DNA of 32,244 bases, from positions 240 through 32,483 of the forward strand of contig PMSQ01000205.1 in the NCBI GenBank assembly GCA_003168355.1, in the 5' to 3' direction. Position 1 is the first letter of the stretch; every line of letters starts with the position of its first letter. The notes below the pieces were generated by a model. The model saw only the letters and a program-made list of their open reading frames with translations, had not been told where the DNA came from and made no database searches. The position numbers and the translations under genes were made by a program. Source of the stretch: Acidobacteriaceae bacterium (GTDB lineage: Bacteria > Acidobacteriota > Terriglobia > Terriglobales > Acidobacteriaceae). Below, piece after piece: positions 9,615-17,342 of the stretch.

Positions 9615-9668
9615 TCATGTGGGGACGGCCGCCCTCGGCCGTCCGGTCGAGCGGAGCTCGACCAGGGA
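9615..9668 (+). repeat. 45-nt dispersed palindromic repeat, copy 1
   Basis: GGACGGCCG (9623-9631) pairs with CGGCCGTCC (9636-9644) around CCCT. A second stem, GGTCGAGC/GCTCGACC, follows directly at 9645-9663. Positions 9615-9659 match 30929-30973 in 42 of 45 nt, in the same orientation. It lies between the divergent Ku and PadR genes, in a 313-bp spacer that otherwise shows no gene. Confidence 0.8.
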
Positions 9669-9886
9669 CGTGACACCTCGCCTAACCCACCCAGAATTGC
9701 GAGTTTAGCCTACAAACCAATGTTGGATGCACAAATCTGGGGCACGGGGAACCGAAATACGAAGCCGGAGGGAATGGGGTTTGGCGCGTAGAAGCCCTAG
9801 GGGTAGTAGTTAACTGGGCGGGTTCGGGATTTGCCGCCGAAGAGCAGTTCCCAGCGCCCAGATTCTGCAACTGGCATATTTCTTAC

Positions 9887-9957
9887 TTGACACAATAGTA
9901 CGTCACGCGTAGTATCGCCATGCGTACTACTTACCACGTATTACGCATGACGATACT
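9887..9957 (+). promoter_or_regulatory. padR promoter with overlapping inverted-repeat operators
   Basis: TTGACA at 9887-9892, a 17-nt spacer and TAGTAT at 9910-9915 make a near-consensus sigma-70 promoter, with a predicted start site near 9922. Two inverted repeats overlap it: TAGTACG/CGTACTA (9896-9902 with 9923-9929), and a 15-nt pair with one mismatch, AGTATCGCCATGCGT (9911-9925) with ACGCATGACGATACT (9943-9957). This is what an autoregulated repressor gene would look like. Confidence 0.75.
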
Positions 9958-9961
9958 TATG

Positions 9962-10294
9962 ATGCGAAAGACCAAAGACGATGCTGAACTGGCTGATTTT
10001 GGCCGGTTCTCGGAGCCGGCCCTGCTTATCCTGGTAAGCCTGGCGGAGGGGCCCAGGCATGGTTATTCCATCGCGGAAGACATCGAAGCCATTGCCGGGG
10101 TGCGTCTGGGGCCGGGAACGCTGTATGGGGCTGTGGCCCGGCTTGAGGCGCGCGGGCTCATTGAGCCCTTGAAAAGCCAGGACCGCCGCAACCCCTACCG
10201 GCTGACCGCCCTGGGCGAACTCGCCTTGCGCGCCCGCCTGGATTCGATGATGACAGTGGCGCGCACCGGGCAGCGGAGACTGGCCACCGCATGA
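9962..10294 (+). CDS. PadR-family transcriptional repressor
   Basis: The 110-aa winged-helix regulator begins MRKTKDDAELADFGRFSEP. The PadR core is clear: ALLILVSLAEGPRHGYSIAEDIEA, then GVRLGPGTLYGAVARLEARGLIEPL, with the GTLYG turn of recognition helix and wing. PadR proteins bind palindromes and are released by small molecules or antibiotics. The open frame extends back to an ATG at 9920, but that codon lies upstream of the predicted transcription start and inside an operator arm. ATGs at 9959/9962 give the usual PadR length, so I chose 9962. There is no good ribosome binding site for any of them. The stop overlaps the next gene's start (ATGA, 10291-10294), so the two are translationally coupled. 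Confidence 0.9.
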   Translation: MRKTKDDAELADFGRFSEPALLILVSLAEGPRHGYSIAEDIEAIAGVRLGPGTLYGAVARLEARGLIEPLKSQDRRNPYRLTALGELALRARLDSMMTVARTGQRRLATA

Positions 10295-10800
10295 ACTGGC
10301 TGCTGCGGCTGTATCCCGCGCCCTGGCGTGAGCGTTACGGCGAGGAATTTGGCGCCGTGCTGGCAAGCCAGCACGCCTCCCCGGGCCTGGTTTTGGACGT
10401 GTTAGCCGGAGCCGTCGACGCGCGCCTGCACCCACAAATTCAGCATACACACTCGAAACAGATCAAAGGAGATGACACGATGACACTCGAAATGTTGCAA
10501 CGATGCGCTGCCGGTGGGCCAAAACTTTCGCCGAGCGAACGGCGGATCGCGTCGCGGTTCGCGATATGGAGCGCACTGGTGATGGCCGTTCTCTATATGG
10601 TGCTCACGAAAATCTACCGGGAGGCGCCAGCGGTGCAGGCTGTGTTCTATGCATCTGTCTTTTCCTCCAGCACCGTCTACCTGCAAGCAGCATACTTGAG
10701 GAATAGGCCCTGGCTAACGCGAGTCTTCATCCTGGGTGGAAGTCTCTTAGGAATGTACCTGTTTATGCTGGCCGTGTGCGTGATTGGCAGCAAGTTGTGA
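10291..10800 (+). CDS. PadR-coupled membrane protein of unknown function
   Basis: This 169-aa protein overlaps the padR stop by 4 nt. Its first 50 residues, MNWLLRLYPAPWRERYGEEF and a following DVLAGAVDARLHPQ, are a pattern often found in proteins encoded next to PadR regulators (YP..WR.RYGEE..., then D...GA.DARLHP). The C-terminal half has three predicted membrane helices at about 89-108 (FAIWSALVMAVLYMVLTKIY), 114-136 and 145-165, with a basic segment LSPSERRIASR before the first. A soluble N-terminal domain plus a small membrane anchor suggests that it senses or relays a membrane signal to PadR, or is the protein PadR controls. No catalytic motif is visible. Confidence 0.75.
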   Translation: MNWLLRLYPAPWRERYGEEFGAVLASQHASPGLVLDVLAGAVDARLHPQIQHTHSKQIKGDDTMTLEMLQRCAAGGPKLSPSERRIASRFAIWSALVMAVLYMVLTKIYREAPAVQAVFYASVFSSSTVYLQAAYLRNRPWLTRVFILGGSLLGMYLFMLAVCVIGSKL

Positions 10801-11095
10801 TTTAGCTCCACGGGGAAGGAGGCCGCCGACAGCTAACCGCGCCTGGAACTCCGGACAACCCCAAGGCATGCGGATCATCTCCGCGCCCATCCGCCCCGTG
10901 CTGTTGGCGTGAACCTCCAAGGGGCTCTCCCTTCTGCTTCTTTTGCAAGAACGATGGCACGGAAGGTTTCGTCCGATTCCGCAGGGGAAACCGGGCCAAC
11001 CTAATGCCGGTAAGCGACCATGGCGGTGAAACGAACGTTGCGGCTCGCGCACTATACCGAGGAAGCAACTCAACGGCCAGGAGAAGGAGATCCAT
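10801..11095. other. Spacer with no recognisable gene
   Basis: About 295 bp. Open frames on both strands here are short and Arg/Pro-rich with no family features. The only clear element is the ribosome binding site AGGAGA at 11085-11090 for the next gene. Confidence 0.5.
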
Positions 11096-11407
11096 ATGTT
11101 TACGATAACCGGGGTGGTAGGGAGCAGTGGCAAGTATCTCGTTACGGGGATACCGGTGGACACGAAGAGTCATGCCGTGTTGAAGTTCGCGTTTGAGAAC
11201 CAGACTTCAGGCACCAATCTGGGGTTGTTCGCGGGCACGGATGCCGATTTCACCGCTGGCACCGGCGGCTTGCAATTGTCGGATTCCGGGGGCCCCGGCT
11301 TCCAATTCCTGACCATCATCGATACCCACAAGCTATCGGGCAAAATTATTTATGTTCTGCGCGAAGTTGGAACCGCGGATTCGCAGTTCAGCCTTACGGT
11401 GGACTGA
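11096..11407 (+). CDS. Small hypothetical protein
   Basis: The 103-aa protein is preceded by an excellent ribosome binding site (GAGAAGGAGA, 5 nt before the ATG), which is the strongest reason to believe it. The sequence is rich in Gly, Thr and Ser with alternating hydrophobic residues (GKYLVTGIPV, HAVLKFAFEN, KIIYVLREVG), which predicts an all-beta fold. There is no signal peptide and no Cys. I do not recognise the family. It follows the PadR pair after a 295-bp gap, so it probably has its own promoter. Confidence 0.65.
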   Translation: MFTITGVVGSSGKYLVTGIPVDTKSHAVLKFAFENQTSGTNLGLFAGTDADFTAGTGGLQLSDSGGPGFQFLTIIDTHKLSGKIIYVLREVGTADSQFSLTVD

Positions 11408-11544
11408 TGGGGTATCGAAAATATATGGGCTTCTCGCCAGGAAGACGACACATACGCAGCGCTTTGTCATCCCGTCGCTTTTTCTGAAACTTGCCGCCAT
11501 TTCCGCTCATCTCTGAATTACATTTTATTGACTCGGAGATGCCA

Positions 11545-12069
11545 ATGACAGACCTGCGCTATCCCATCGGCAAGTTCAAGTACGAAGCCCCGCCCACGCC
11601 GGAACAGAGACAGGAACTCCTCCACCACATCGAACAAGCGCCTGCCAACCTGCGCGCCGCCGTGAAAGAGCTCTCGCAGCACCAACTCGACACGCCCTAC
11701 CGTCCCGAGGGCTGGACCGTGCGCCAGGTTGCGCACCACGTCCCGGATAGCCATCTCAACGCGTATATCCGCACCAAACTGGCTCTCACCGAGGATGAAC
11801 CGACGATCAAGCCCTACGCCGAAGACCGCTGGGCGCAGCTGGCCGACACCCAAGCCACTCCTGTGGAAGTCTCACTGGTCTTGCTGGATTCGCTGCACGA
11901 TCGCTGGCTTCGCCTGTTGCGCTCGCTCCAACCCGAAGACTGGAAGCGCACCTTCCGCCATCCCGAACTCGGTCCGATGAGTCTGGAAAAGAATCTGGTG
12001 CTCTACGCCTGGCACGGACGCCATCACGTCGCCCACGTCACGGCGCTAAGGGAGAGAAATGGCTGGTAG
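11545..12069 (+). CDS. DinB/YfiT-like putative metal-dependent hydrolase or thiol transferase
   Basis: The 174-aa protein matches the YfiT (BstA) branch of the DinB four-helix superfamily. It begins LRYPIGKFKYEAPPTPEQRQ, close to the usual YPIGKF start. The metal-binding His pattern is present: GWTVRQVAHHVPDSHLN in the first half and YAWHGRHHVAHV near the C-terminus. Related enzymes in Bacillus transfer bacillithiol to toxic compounds; for this protein only the fold and metal site can be supported. An ATG at 11545 has GGAG 6 nt upstream and gives the normal N-terminus; the frame is open further upstream to a TTG at 11491. Confidence 0.88.
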   Translation: MTDLRYPIGKFKYEAPPTPEQRQELLHHIEQAPANLRAAVKELSQHQLDTPYRPEGWTVRQVAHHVPDSHLNAYIRTKLALTEDEPTIKPYAEDRWAQLADTQATPVEVSLVLLDSLHDRWLRLLRSLQPEDWKRTFRHPELGPMSLEKNLVLYAWHGRHHVAHVTALRERNGW

Positions 12070-12074
12070 GAAGA

Positions 12075-12197
12075 ATCGGGCTTCGAGCTCGGCTATCGGG
12101 CTCCGGCAAAATCTCTCCACGCGAACTACCACGCCGTTCATTAATATCGAAAGCAGAGGCGGATTTGCTGAAAGCCGAAGCCCGGAAGCCGAAGCCG
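12075..12197. repeat. Second inverted GGGCTTCGG-bounded island
   Basis: Position 12075-12106 reads as repeated CGGGCTTCGAGCTCGGC-like words, and 12167-12197 carries the inverse (GAAAGCCGAAGCCCGG...), with about 60 bp between. The right edge abuts the ydcF-like stop codon. It has the same style as 8504-8723. Confidence 0.6.
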
Positions 12198-12818
12198 CTA
12201 GGTCATTCCGAGCTTCCACAGCAAATAGCTGCAAGCCTCGCGCAGCGCCGCATACGCGCGCTGCACCACGCCGTGCGGCCGCGAGTCGGGCCGCGGCGCG
12301 ACATACACCGGGCCAATCCCCTCGTGCTCCAGCAATTTCTTGATGCGGAACACGTGATAAGCGTCGCTGACCGCGACGCAACTGCGCAGTCCGTTGGCGC
12401 GCATGATCACAGCCACTCGCACCGCCGATTGCGCGGTGTCGGAACCCTGCGTCTCGGCAATCAGGTTCCTCTCAGGAATTCCGCGATGCTCCAGATAGTC
12501 GCGGCCCACGCCGCCTTCGCTGAAGCTGGGATCGGACGCAGCGCCGCCGGTCGTGATGACAACCGGGGCAAGGCCCCGACGAAAAAGATCGAATGCGTGA
12601 TCGAGCCGCGCCCGCAAGACTGGCGAGGGATGTCCCGAATATTCCGCCGCACCGAATACAACGATAGCGTCCGCCGCATGCAGTTCCTGCAGCGACCCTT
12701 CCCGCACAATGCGAACCCCGGTCAGCCCGAGAAACGCCGCCAGTGTGACCAGCCCCAGAGCCTCCAGCCGCAGCAGCCAGCGGCGTCGCGGATGCCGGTT
12801 AACGGAATCGTCGTTCAT
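12198..12818 (-). CDS. YdcF/SanA-like DUF218 membrane-anchored protein
   Basis: The 206-aa protein has a basic N-terminus and one membrane helix at about 16-36 (LEALGLVTLAAFLGLTGVRI). After that comes a DUF218 domain: ADAIVVFGAAEYSGHPSPVL, RLDHAFDLFRRGLAPVVITTGG, DYLEHRGIPERNLIAETQGSDT and then CVAVSDAYHVFRIKKLLEHEG. The family includes SanA and YdcF, which affect envelope barrier function; YdcF binds S-adenosylmethionine, but no reaction is firmly known. The domain would face the periplasm. Its ATG overlaps the tsaC stop by 4 nt (12815-12818), so the two genes form a coupled operon. A repeat island follows its stop directly. Confidence 0.88.
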   Translation of the reverse strand: MNDDSVNRHPRRRWLLRLEALGLVTLAAFLGLTGVRIVREGSLQELHAADAIVVFGAAEYSGHPSPVLRARLDHAFDLFRRGLAPVVITTGGAASDPSFSEGGVGRDYLEHRGIPERNLIAETQGSDTAQSAVRVAVIMRANGLRSCVAVSDAYHVFRIKKLLEHEGIGPVYVAPRPDSRPHGVVQRAYAALREACSYLLWKLGMT

Positions 12819-13462
12819 CCTTTGGCAAAAAAAGTAGAAATCTCCTCGGCCGAGATGGCGCCCTCGCGGATGATGCGCCAGCGCTGCCCCTCGTCGCTCA
12901 GGTCAATAATGGTGGAAGCGATGTCACGAGGGGAAGTCCCGCCGTCCACGATGATGCTGATGCGGCCCTGCAGTTGGTCGCGCACCTGCTCAGCGCTGGT
13001 GCATTCCGAGGCCCCGCTCAGATTGGCCGACGTGGCCGTAATTGGAATGGCCGCCGCCACCACTACCGCCAGCGGAATCTTTGCGTTCGGCACACGCAGA
13101 GCAACGTTTCCGGTATTCGCCGTCACCTTCAGCGGCAGACGCGATCCCGCCTTTACGATTAGGGTCAGCGGTCCCGGCCAGTATTGCCGCGCCAGCGCGT
13201 AAAATTCCTCGGACAGCGTTTTTGCCATCTCTTCCGCCTGATCGACGCTTTCGATCAGCAGCGACAGCGGTTTATGCCGCGAGCGGGTCTTGATGTCATA
13301 CACGCGGTCCACCGCGCGCAGGTTAAACGGATCGGCGGCCAAACCATAGAACGTATCGGTCGGCATGCCCAGCACTTCGCCGGCACGAATCTGGTCAGCC
13401 GCGTACTTGATCAGTGAAGTCTCAGGGGTCTCACTACTGATTTTTACGATCTCGGCGCGCAC
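12815..13462 (-). CDS. tsaC: L-threonylcarbamoyladenylate synthase (TsaC/YrdC type)
   Basis: The enzyme makes threonylcarbamoyl-AMP from threonine, bicarbonate and ATP, the first step of the t6A37 tRNA modification. The 215-aa protein carries the YrdC core: AGEVLGMPTDTFYGLAADPF, VYDIKTRSRHKPLSLLI with the KxR nucleotide/bicarbonate site, YWPGPLTLIVKA, VALRVPNAKIP, and the ATSANLSG signature. It lacks the extra C-terminal Sua5 domain, so it belongs to the short TsaC type. The start is GTG with GGGAG unusually close upstream. It is divergent from the SpoU methyltransferase across a 110-bp region, so two RNA-modification genes sit head to head. Confidence 0.94.
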   Translation of the reverse strand: MRAEIVKISSETPETSLIKYAADQIRAGEVLGMPTDTFYGLAADPFNLRAVDRVYDIKTRSRHKPLSLLIESVDQAEEMAKTLSEEFYALARQYWPGPLTLIVKAGSRLPLKVTANTGNVALRVPNAKIPLAVVVAAAIPITATSANLSGASECTSAEQVRDQLQGRISIIVDGGTSPRDIASTIIDLSDEGQRWRIIREGAISAEEISTFFAKG

Positions 13463-13572
13463 AGCTCCCTTTCCCGCATGCGTCTGGAAAAATTTTTCTC
13501 GTGGAATCTATCATAATACGGCAAACACACTCAAGACGGGTGGGTGGCGTATCATTCAGTCAACATCCCTCC
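13463..13572. promoter_or_regulatory. Divergent promoter region between tsaC and the RNA methyltransferase
   Basis: This 110-bp spacer must hold promoters for both directions. It contains a perfect 12-bp palindrome GAAAAATTTTTC at 13487-13498 and an AT-rich TATCATAAT at 13508-13516 that could serve as a -10. No convincing -35 is seen. Confidence 0.4.
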
Positions 13573-14451
13573 ATGAAAATATCCTCAGAAACCGCTCTCA
13601 GCGCTCACCCCCGGCTGCGCCGCATTGAAGGCCGCCACAACCCGTTAATCAAGCAACTGCGCCAGGCGTTCTCGCGTGCGGAGCTCACCGAATCCGGAGA
13701 CTGCGGCGTCGAGGGCCTGCGCATTCTGGAAGAGGCCATCCGCAGCGGCCTGCGTTTCAGCGCAGTGTTCTTTCGCGAGTCGGCGCAGGACCGAGCCGAG
13801 CGGCTGCTGCCGCAGATTGGCGCCCAGGTCGAAACTCTTCTGCTTCCCGACAAGTTATTCGACAGCCTCGTACCCAGCGAATCGCCGCAAGGTGTGGCCG
13901 CGCTGGTGCGCCTCAAAGAATTCTCGCTTGATGATGTCCTGGAGCGTTTGCAAGTGGGCCCGATCGTCGTCCTCGCCGGATTGCAGGACCCCGGCAACCT
14001 GGGCACCATTCTCCGCTCATCGGAAGCCTTTGGCAGCGCGGGCGTGGTCCTTGGCGAAGGCACGGTCAGCCCCTTCAACTCGAAGGTGGTTCGCGCCTCG
14101 GCTGGGTCGGTATTCCGTTTGCCTGTGGTTCGTGGACAGGGCCAGGGTCGCGCGAAATCGGCAGGAAACAAACTGGAGGAAGTTTGCGAAAAGCTGCGGG
14201 CTCAAGGCGTCCGTCTGATCGCAACCTCCTCACACAAGGGAACGCCGCTGGATCAAGCAGATTTGAAGGGTCCCGCCGCAATCTTCTTTGGCAACGAAGG
14301 CTCCGGCCTGCCCCGCGAAGTGATGGCCAAAATGGATGAATCCATCGCCATCCCGCACACCGCGCAAGTAGAATCGCTGAACGCCGGCGTGGCCGCCAGC
14401 ATCGTATTGTACGAAGCGGCGAGGCAAAGAAAAAACGCTCTTAGCCGTTAG
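13573..14451 (+). CDS. SpoU/TrmH-family RNA 2'-O-ribose methyltransferase
   Basis: The 292-aa SPOUT methyltransferase probably modifies 23S rRNA or tRNA using S-adenosylmethionine. An N-terminal substrate-binding domain (IEGRHNPLIKQLRQAF, GVEGLRILEEAIRSG) precedes the knotted catalytic domain. The three SpoU motifs are clear: DPGNLGTILRSSEAFG, FFGNEGSGLPREV and IPHTAQVESLNAGVAASIVL. The frame is open from a GTG at 13501, but ATG at 13573 gives an N-terminus closer to homologues, though without a strong ribosome binding site. The family has many subgroups (RlmB, RlmL-like, TsnR), and the exact target cannot be read from this sequence. Confidence 0.92.
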   Translation: MKISSETALSAHPRLRRIEGRHNPLIKQLRQAFSRAELTESGDCGVEGLRILEEAIRSGLRFSAVFFRESAQDRAERLLPQIGAQVETLLLPDKLFDSLVPSESPQGVAALVRLKEFSLDDVLERLQVGPIVVLAGLQDPGNLGTILRSSEAFGSAGVVLGEGTVSPFNSKVVRASAGSVFRLPVVRGQGQGRAKSAGNKLEEVCEKLRAQGVRLIATSSHKGTPLDQADLKGPAAIFFGNEGSGLPREVMAKMDESIAIPHTAQVESLNAGVAASIVLYEAARQRKNALSR

Positions 14452-14500
14452 CTCTTGGCTTTTAGCTAAAGGCCAAAGGCTTGAGAGCTAAAAGCTCATT
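14452..14500. repeat. Short inverted-repeat cluster between the methyltransferase and rarA
   Basis: GCTTTTAGCT and AGCTAAAAGC words face each other around CTTGGC/GCCAAAG words. Stable hairpins are possible but no T-run follows. The composition echoes the GGCTTCGG islands elsewhere in the window. Confidence 0.45.
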
Positions 14501-14503
14501 CTT

Positions 14504-15874
14504 ATGGGACTCTTTCAGCCCATCCCGAACGCCGCCAGCGAGGCCGCCGACCGCACCCGGCCGCTAGCCGACCGCATGCGTCCGCGCATCCTCGAAGAAT
14601 ACGCCGGCCAGGAGCACCTGATCGGCCCCGGTAAGCCCCTGCGCACCCAGATCGAACGCGACGACATGGGTTCACTCATCTTCTGGGGTCCGCCGGGTAC
14701 GGGTAAAACTACGCTCGCGAAGATCATCGCGAACATGACCAAGGCGGAGTTCATCGAATTCTCCGCCGTGCTTGCCGGAATCAAAGAAATCAAGCAAGTT
14801 ATGGCCGACGCTGAGCGCGCCCGCCAATATGGCACCCGCACTATCGTCTTCATCGACGAAATTCACCGCTTCAACAAAGCACAACAAGACGCCTTCCTGC
14901 CGCACGTGGAAAAAGGCAATATTCGCCTAATCGGAGCCACCACCGAGAACCCGTCGTTCGAAATCAACTCCGCGTTGCTCTCTCGGACCCGCGTCTATGT
15001 ATTGAAGCCACTCACCGAAAACGAGATTGTGCAATTGCTAAAGCGTGCCCTCGCAGACGAAGAGCGCGGCCTGGGCACAATGAGGTTGCGCGCATCCGAA
15101 GATGTTCTCCAGAAAATCGCCGCCTACACCAGCGGAGATGCGCGCAGCGCCTACAACGTGCTGGAAGTAGCGGCCGGGCTGGCTGAGCAAGCCGGAACAC
15201 CCGCGGAAATCACCGACGACATCGTTCGCGACGCGTTGCAGAAGCGCACTCTGCTCTACGACAAAGCCGGCGAAGAACATTACAACCTGATTTCCGCCCT
15301 GCACAAGTCCGTGCGCAACAGCGATCCTGACGCCGCCCTCTATTGGCTCGGCCGCATGATTGAAGCCGGCGAAGACCCGCTCTACATTGCTCGCCGCGTA
15401 GTGCGCATGGCAGTCGAGGATATCGGCCTCGCCGATCCCAATGCGCTTTCCCTCTGCATGGCCGCGCGCGACGCCGTTGATTTCATCGGCATGCCCGAAG
15501 GCAATCTCGCCCTGGCGCAAGCCGTCGTCTATCTTTCGGTCGCGCCCAAGTCGAATGCGCTTTACACCGCATATAGCGCTGTTCAGCAGGATATTGAACA
15601 GACCGCCGCCGAGTCGGTCCCCCTGCACCTGCGCAACGCACCCACTGGTCTCATGAAAGGACTGGGCTACGGCAAAGATTATCAGTACGCGCACGATGTC
15701 GAAGGTAAGGTCGCCAACATGCAGTGTCTGCCGGAAAATTTGCACGACCGCATCTACTACCGCCCCACCAATGAAGGCATCGAGAAACGCATCCGCGAGC
15801 GGATGGAAGAAATCAAGAAACTGCGCGCCTCGCCTGCCGGGAGCAAACCCTCTCATCCCGGGAAAAAATCTTAG
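14504..15874 (+). CDS. rarA: Replication-associated recombination protein A (RarA/MgsA) AAA+ ATPase
   Basis: The 456-aa clamp-loader-like AAA+ ATPase acts at stalled replication forks. The N-terminus [22 protein letters not shown] is typical of the family. Walker A is GPPGTGKT at residues 62-69, and Walker B with its extension is [19 protein letters not shown] at about 114-132. Sensor 1 is [18 protein letters not shown]. The C-terminal tetramerisation region contains [19 protein letters not shown] and [15 protein letters not shown]. Length and motifs are normal. The last 20 residues are basic and variable. It runs in the same direction as the upstream methyltransferase, 52 nt away across a repeat cluster. 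Confidence 0.96.
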   Translation: MGLFQPIPNAASEAADRTRPLADRMRPRILEEYAGQEHLIGPGKPLRTQIERDDMGSLIFWGPPGTGKTTLAKIIANMTKAEFIEFSAVLAGIKEIKQVMADAERARQYGTRTIVFIDEIHRFNKAQQDAFLPHVEKGNIRLIGATTENPSFEINSALLSRTRVYVLKPLTENEIVQLLKRALADEERGLGTMRLRASEDVLQKIAAYTSGDARSAYNVLEVAAGLAEQAGTPAEITDDIVRDALQKRTLLYDKAGEEHYNLISALHKSVRNSDPDAALYWLGRMIEAGEDPLYIARRVVRMAVEDIGLADPNALSLCMAARDAVDFIGMPEGNLALAQAVVYLSVAPKSNALYTAYSAVQQDIEQTAAESVPLHLRNAPTGLMKGLGYGKDYQYAHDVEGKVANMQCLPENLHDRIYYRPTNEGIEKRIRERMEEIKKLRASPAGSKPSHPGKKS

Positions 15875-15962
15875 CGAAGAATCTTAGCGATACTGCAAGG
15901 CATCGAATAGAAGAACCACGTGATATCTTGCGCCCGCCAAGAGTGAGGGAGGACTGAGTTCT

Positions 15963-17237
15963 ATGGCCACGTTTCCCCGATCCGTCGCCCCCGATTCCGT
16001 TCCTCTTCGCCCCTTGCGCATCGACCAGGTGGAGGACTTGCAGAAGCTGCAGAAAGCGGCGCAGAAGATCACCTCCATCCTCGATCTCGATCAACTCATC
16101 GACAACATTGTAAATGACGTGGCGCGATCCTTCGGCTGCGTTGAAGCCGGCGTCTACCTGCACGACGAGGAACACGCAGAGATGGTGCTTGCCGGCGTGC
16201 ATGGCTGCAGCGTCAACCACAAAGGTTATCGTTTGAAGATCGGCAAGGAAGGCATGGTCGGCTACGTCGCCTCAACCGGCCAGATGCGCTATGCGCCCGA
16301 CGTGCGCAAGGACGACTACTATATCGGCTGCGAGAACTCGACGCTGTCAGAAGTAGCGATCCCGCTGCATGTCGGCGAAAGCCTTGTGGGTGTCTTCACC
16401 GCGTCCCATCATGAACTGGACGCGTTCCCTCGCCAACAATTGAGAATTCTTCAGGCGCTGTGCGATCACGTGGCCGTCGCCGTGCACAACGCCCGCCGCT
16501 TCCAATCCGAGCGTGCGGAGCGGGACGTGATGAGCCGCGATGCTCACGAAGCCCGCCTCATGCAGCAGGCATTATTGCCCAAGAGTTCGCCATTCATACC
16601 CGGCTTCGTGATTTCCGGCCTTAGCGTCCCTGCCAGCGCAGTGGGCGGCGATTGGTACGACTTCATCGCGTTTCCCGACGGCCGCTGGGGATTGGTACTG
16701 GCGGATGTTTCGGGAAAAGGCACCGCTGCAGCGCTATTAATGTCGGCTACGCGCGGAATGCTGCGCTCCCTGGCGGAAGCTTGCCGCGGTCCGGGCGAGG
16801 TTTTGACCAAGCTCAATGCCCTGCTCGTGGAGGACTTTCCCGCGGGCAAATTCGTCACGCTGGTTTACGCCGTGCTCGATCCTGTAACTCGCATCGTGAC
16901 CTTCGCCAACGCAGGACATTTGCATCCGCTCTTCATCGATAACAATGGCGCTCAGTTCCTCGACACCGAGCGCGGAGTGCCGCTGGGCTTGAGTTGCGGG
17001 GATTATTCCGAGACCACCGTGGCGCTATCCCCAGGTTCGCGCCTTGTCTTCTATAGCGACGGCATCACCGAGGCTGTGGACGCCGACGAACAGGAGTACG
17101 GCCTTGAGCGGCTCGCCGAGCACGCGGTGACCGCTGGCGCGTCTGCCGTCAGCATCGTTGACGATGTCCGCGCCTTCGCGAATGGTTCTGGCGTCCGCGA
17201 CGATGCCACCGTGGTCTTCGTCGGGGTTAAGCAGTAG
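15963..17237 (+). CDS. GAF-domain PPM-type (SpoIIE/RsbU) serine phosphatase
   Basis: In this 424-aa two-domain regulator, a helical lead-in (LQKLQKAAQKITSILDLDQL) precedes a GAF sensor domain at about residues 45-185. A PP2C-like SpoIIE domain follows at about 195-423. Its metal-binding and fold motifs are present: SAVGGDWYDFI near 229, LVLADVSGKGTAAALLMSATRG near 247, FANAGHLHPLFI, LVFYSDGITEA and VRDDATVVFV. Such phosphatases dephosphorylate anti-sigma antagonist proteins and so control sigma-factor partner switching. No STAS or anti-sigma kinase gene lies nearby, so its partner is elsewhere. The GAF ligand is unknown. A GGGAGGA lies about 10 nt before the ATG. Confidence 0.9.
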   Translation: MATFPRSVAPDSVPLRPLRIDQVEDLQKLQKAAQKITSILDLDQLIDNIVNDVARSFGCVEAGVYLHDEEHAEMVLAGVHGCSVNHKGYRLKIGKEGMVGYVASTGQMRYAPDVRKDDYYIGCENSTLSEVAIPLHVGESLVGVFTASHHELDAFPRQQLRILQALCDHVAVAVHNARRFQSERAERDVMSRDAHEARLMQQALLPKSSPFIPGFVISGLSVPASAVGGDWYDFIAFPDGRWGLVLADVSGKGTAAALLMSATRGMLRSLAEACRGPGEVLTKLNALLVEDFPAGKFVTLVYAVLDPVTRIVTFANAGHLHPLFIDNNGAQFLDTERGVPLGLSCGDYSETTVALSPGSRLVFYSDGITEAVDADEQEYGLERLAEHAVTAGASAVSIVDDVRAFANGSGVRDDATVVFVGVKQ

Positions 17238-17250
17238 GAACCATCATCGG

Positions 17251-17323
17251 ACCACAAAAATCACCGCCCCGCGCTGCCTTCCTCGGCAGCCTTCTCTGAA
17301 CGATCTCTTCCTGCATGCAGACC
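17251..17323 (-). pseudogene. Degraded 3' fragment of a CoA-binding-protein gene
   Basis: This minus-strand stretch aligns with the 3' part of the intact CoA-binding gene (18492-18563). By eye roughly three quarters of positions match, with several 1-nt indels that break the frame. Shared words include ACCACAAA, CTCGGCAGCC and CTTCCTGCAT on the plus strand. It corresponds to the protein segment WMQEGVIHERAAEKARRVGIF. No 5' part of a second copy is present. Confidence 0.65.
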
Positions 17324-17342
17324 AGCGCTCACCTCGGCGGAG

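Noticed and set aside
12165-13202. Long plus-strand open frame of 345 codons
   Set aside because: It lies antisense to the ydcF-like and tsaC genes, which have full family motifs; the peptide is Arg/Pro-rich with no family features.
15038-15856. Minus-strand frame of 272 codons inside rarA
   Set aside because: Shadow of rarA codon bias; rarA is certain from its Walker motifs.
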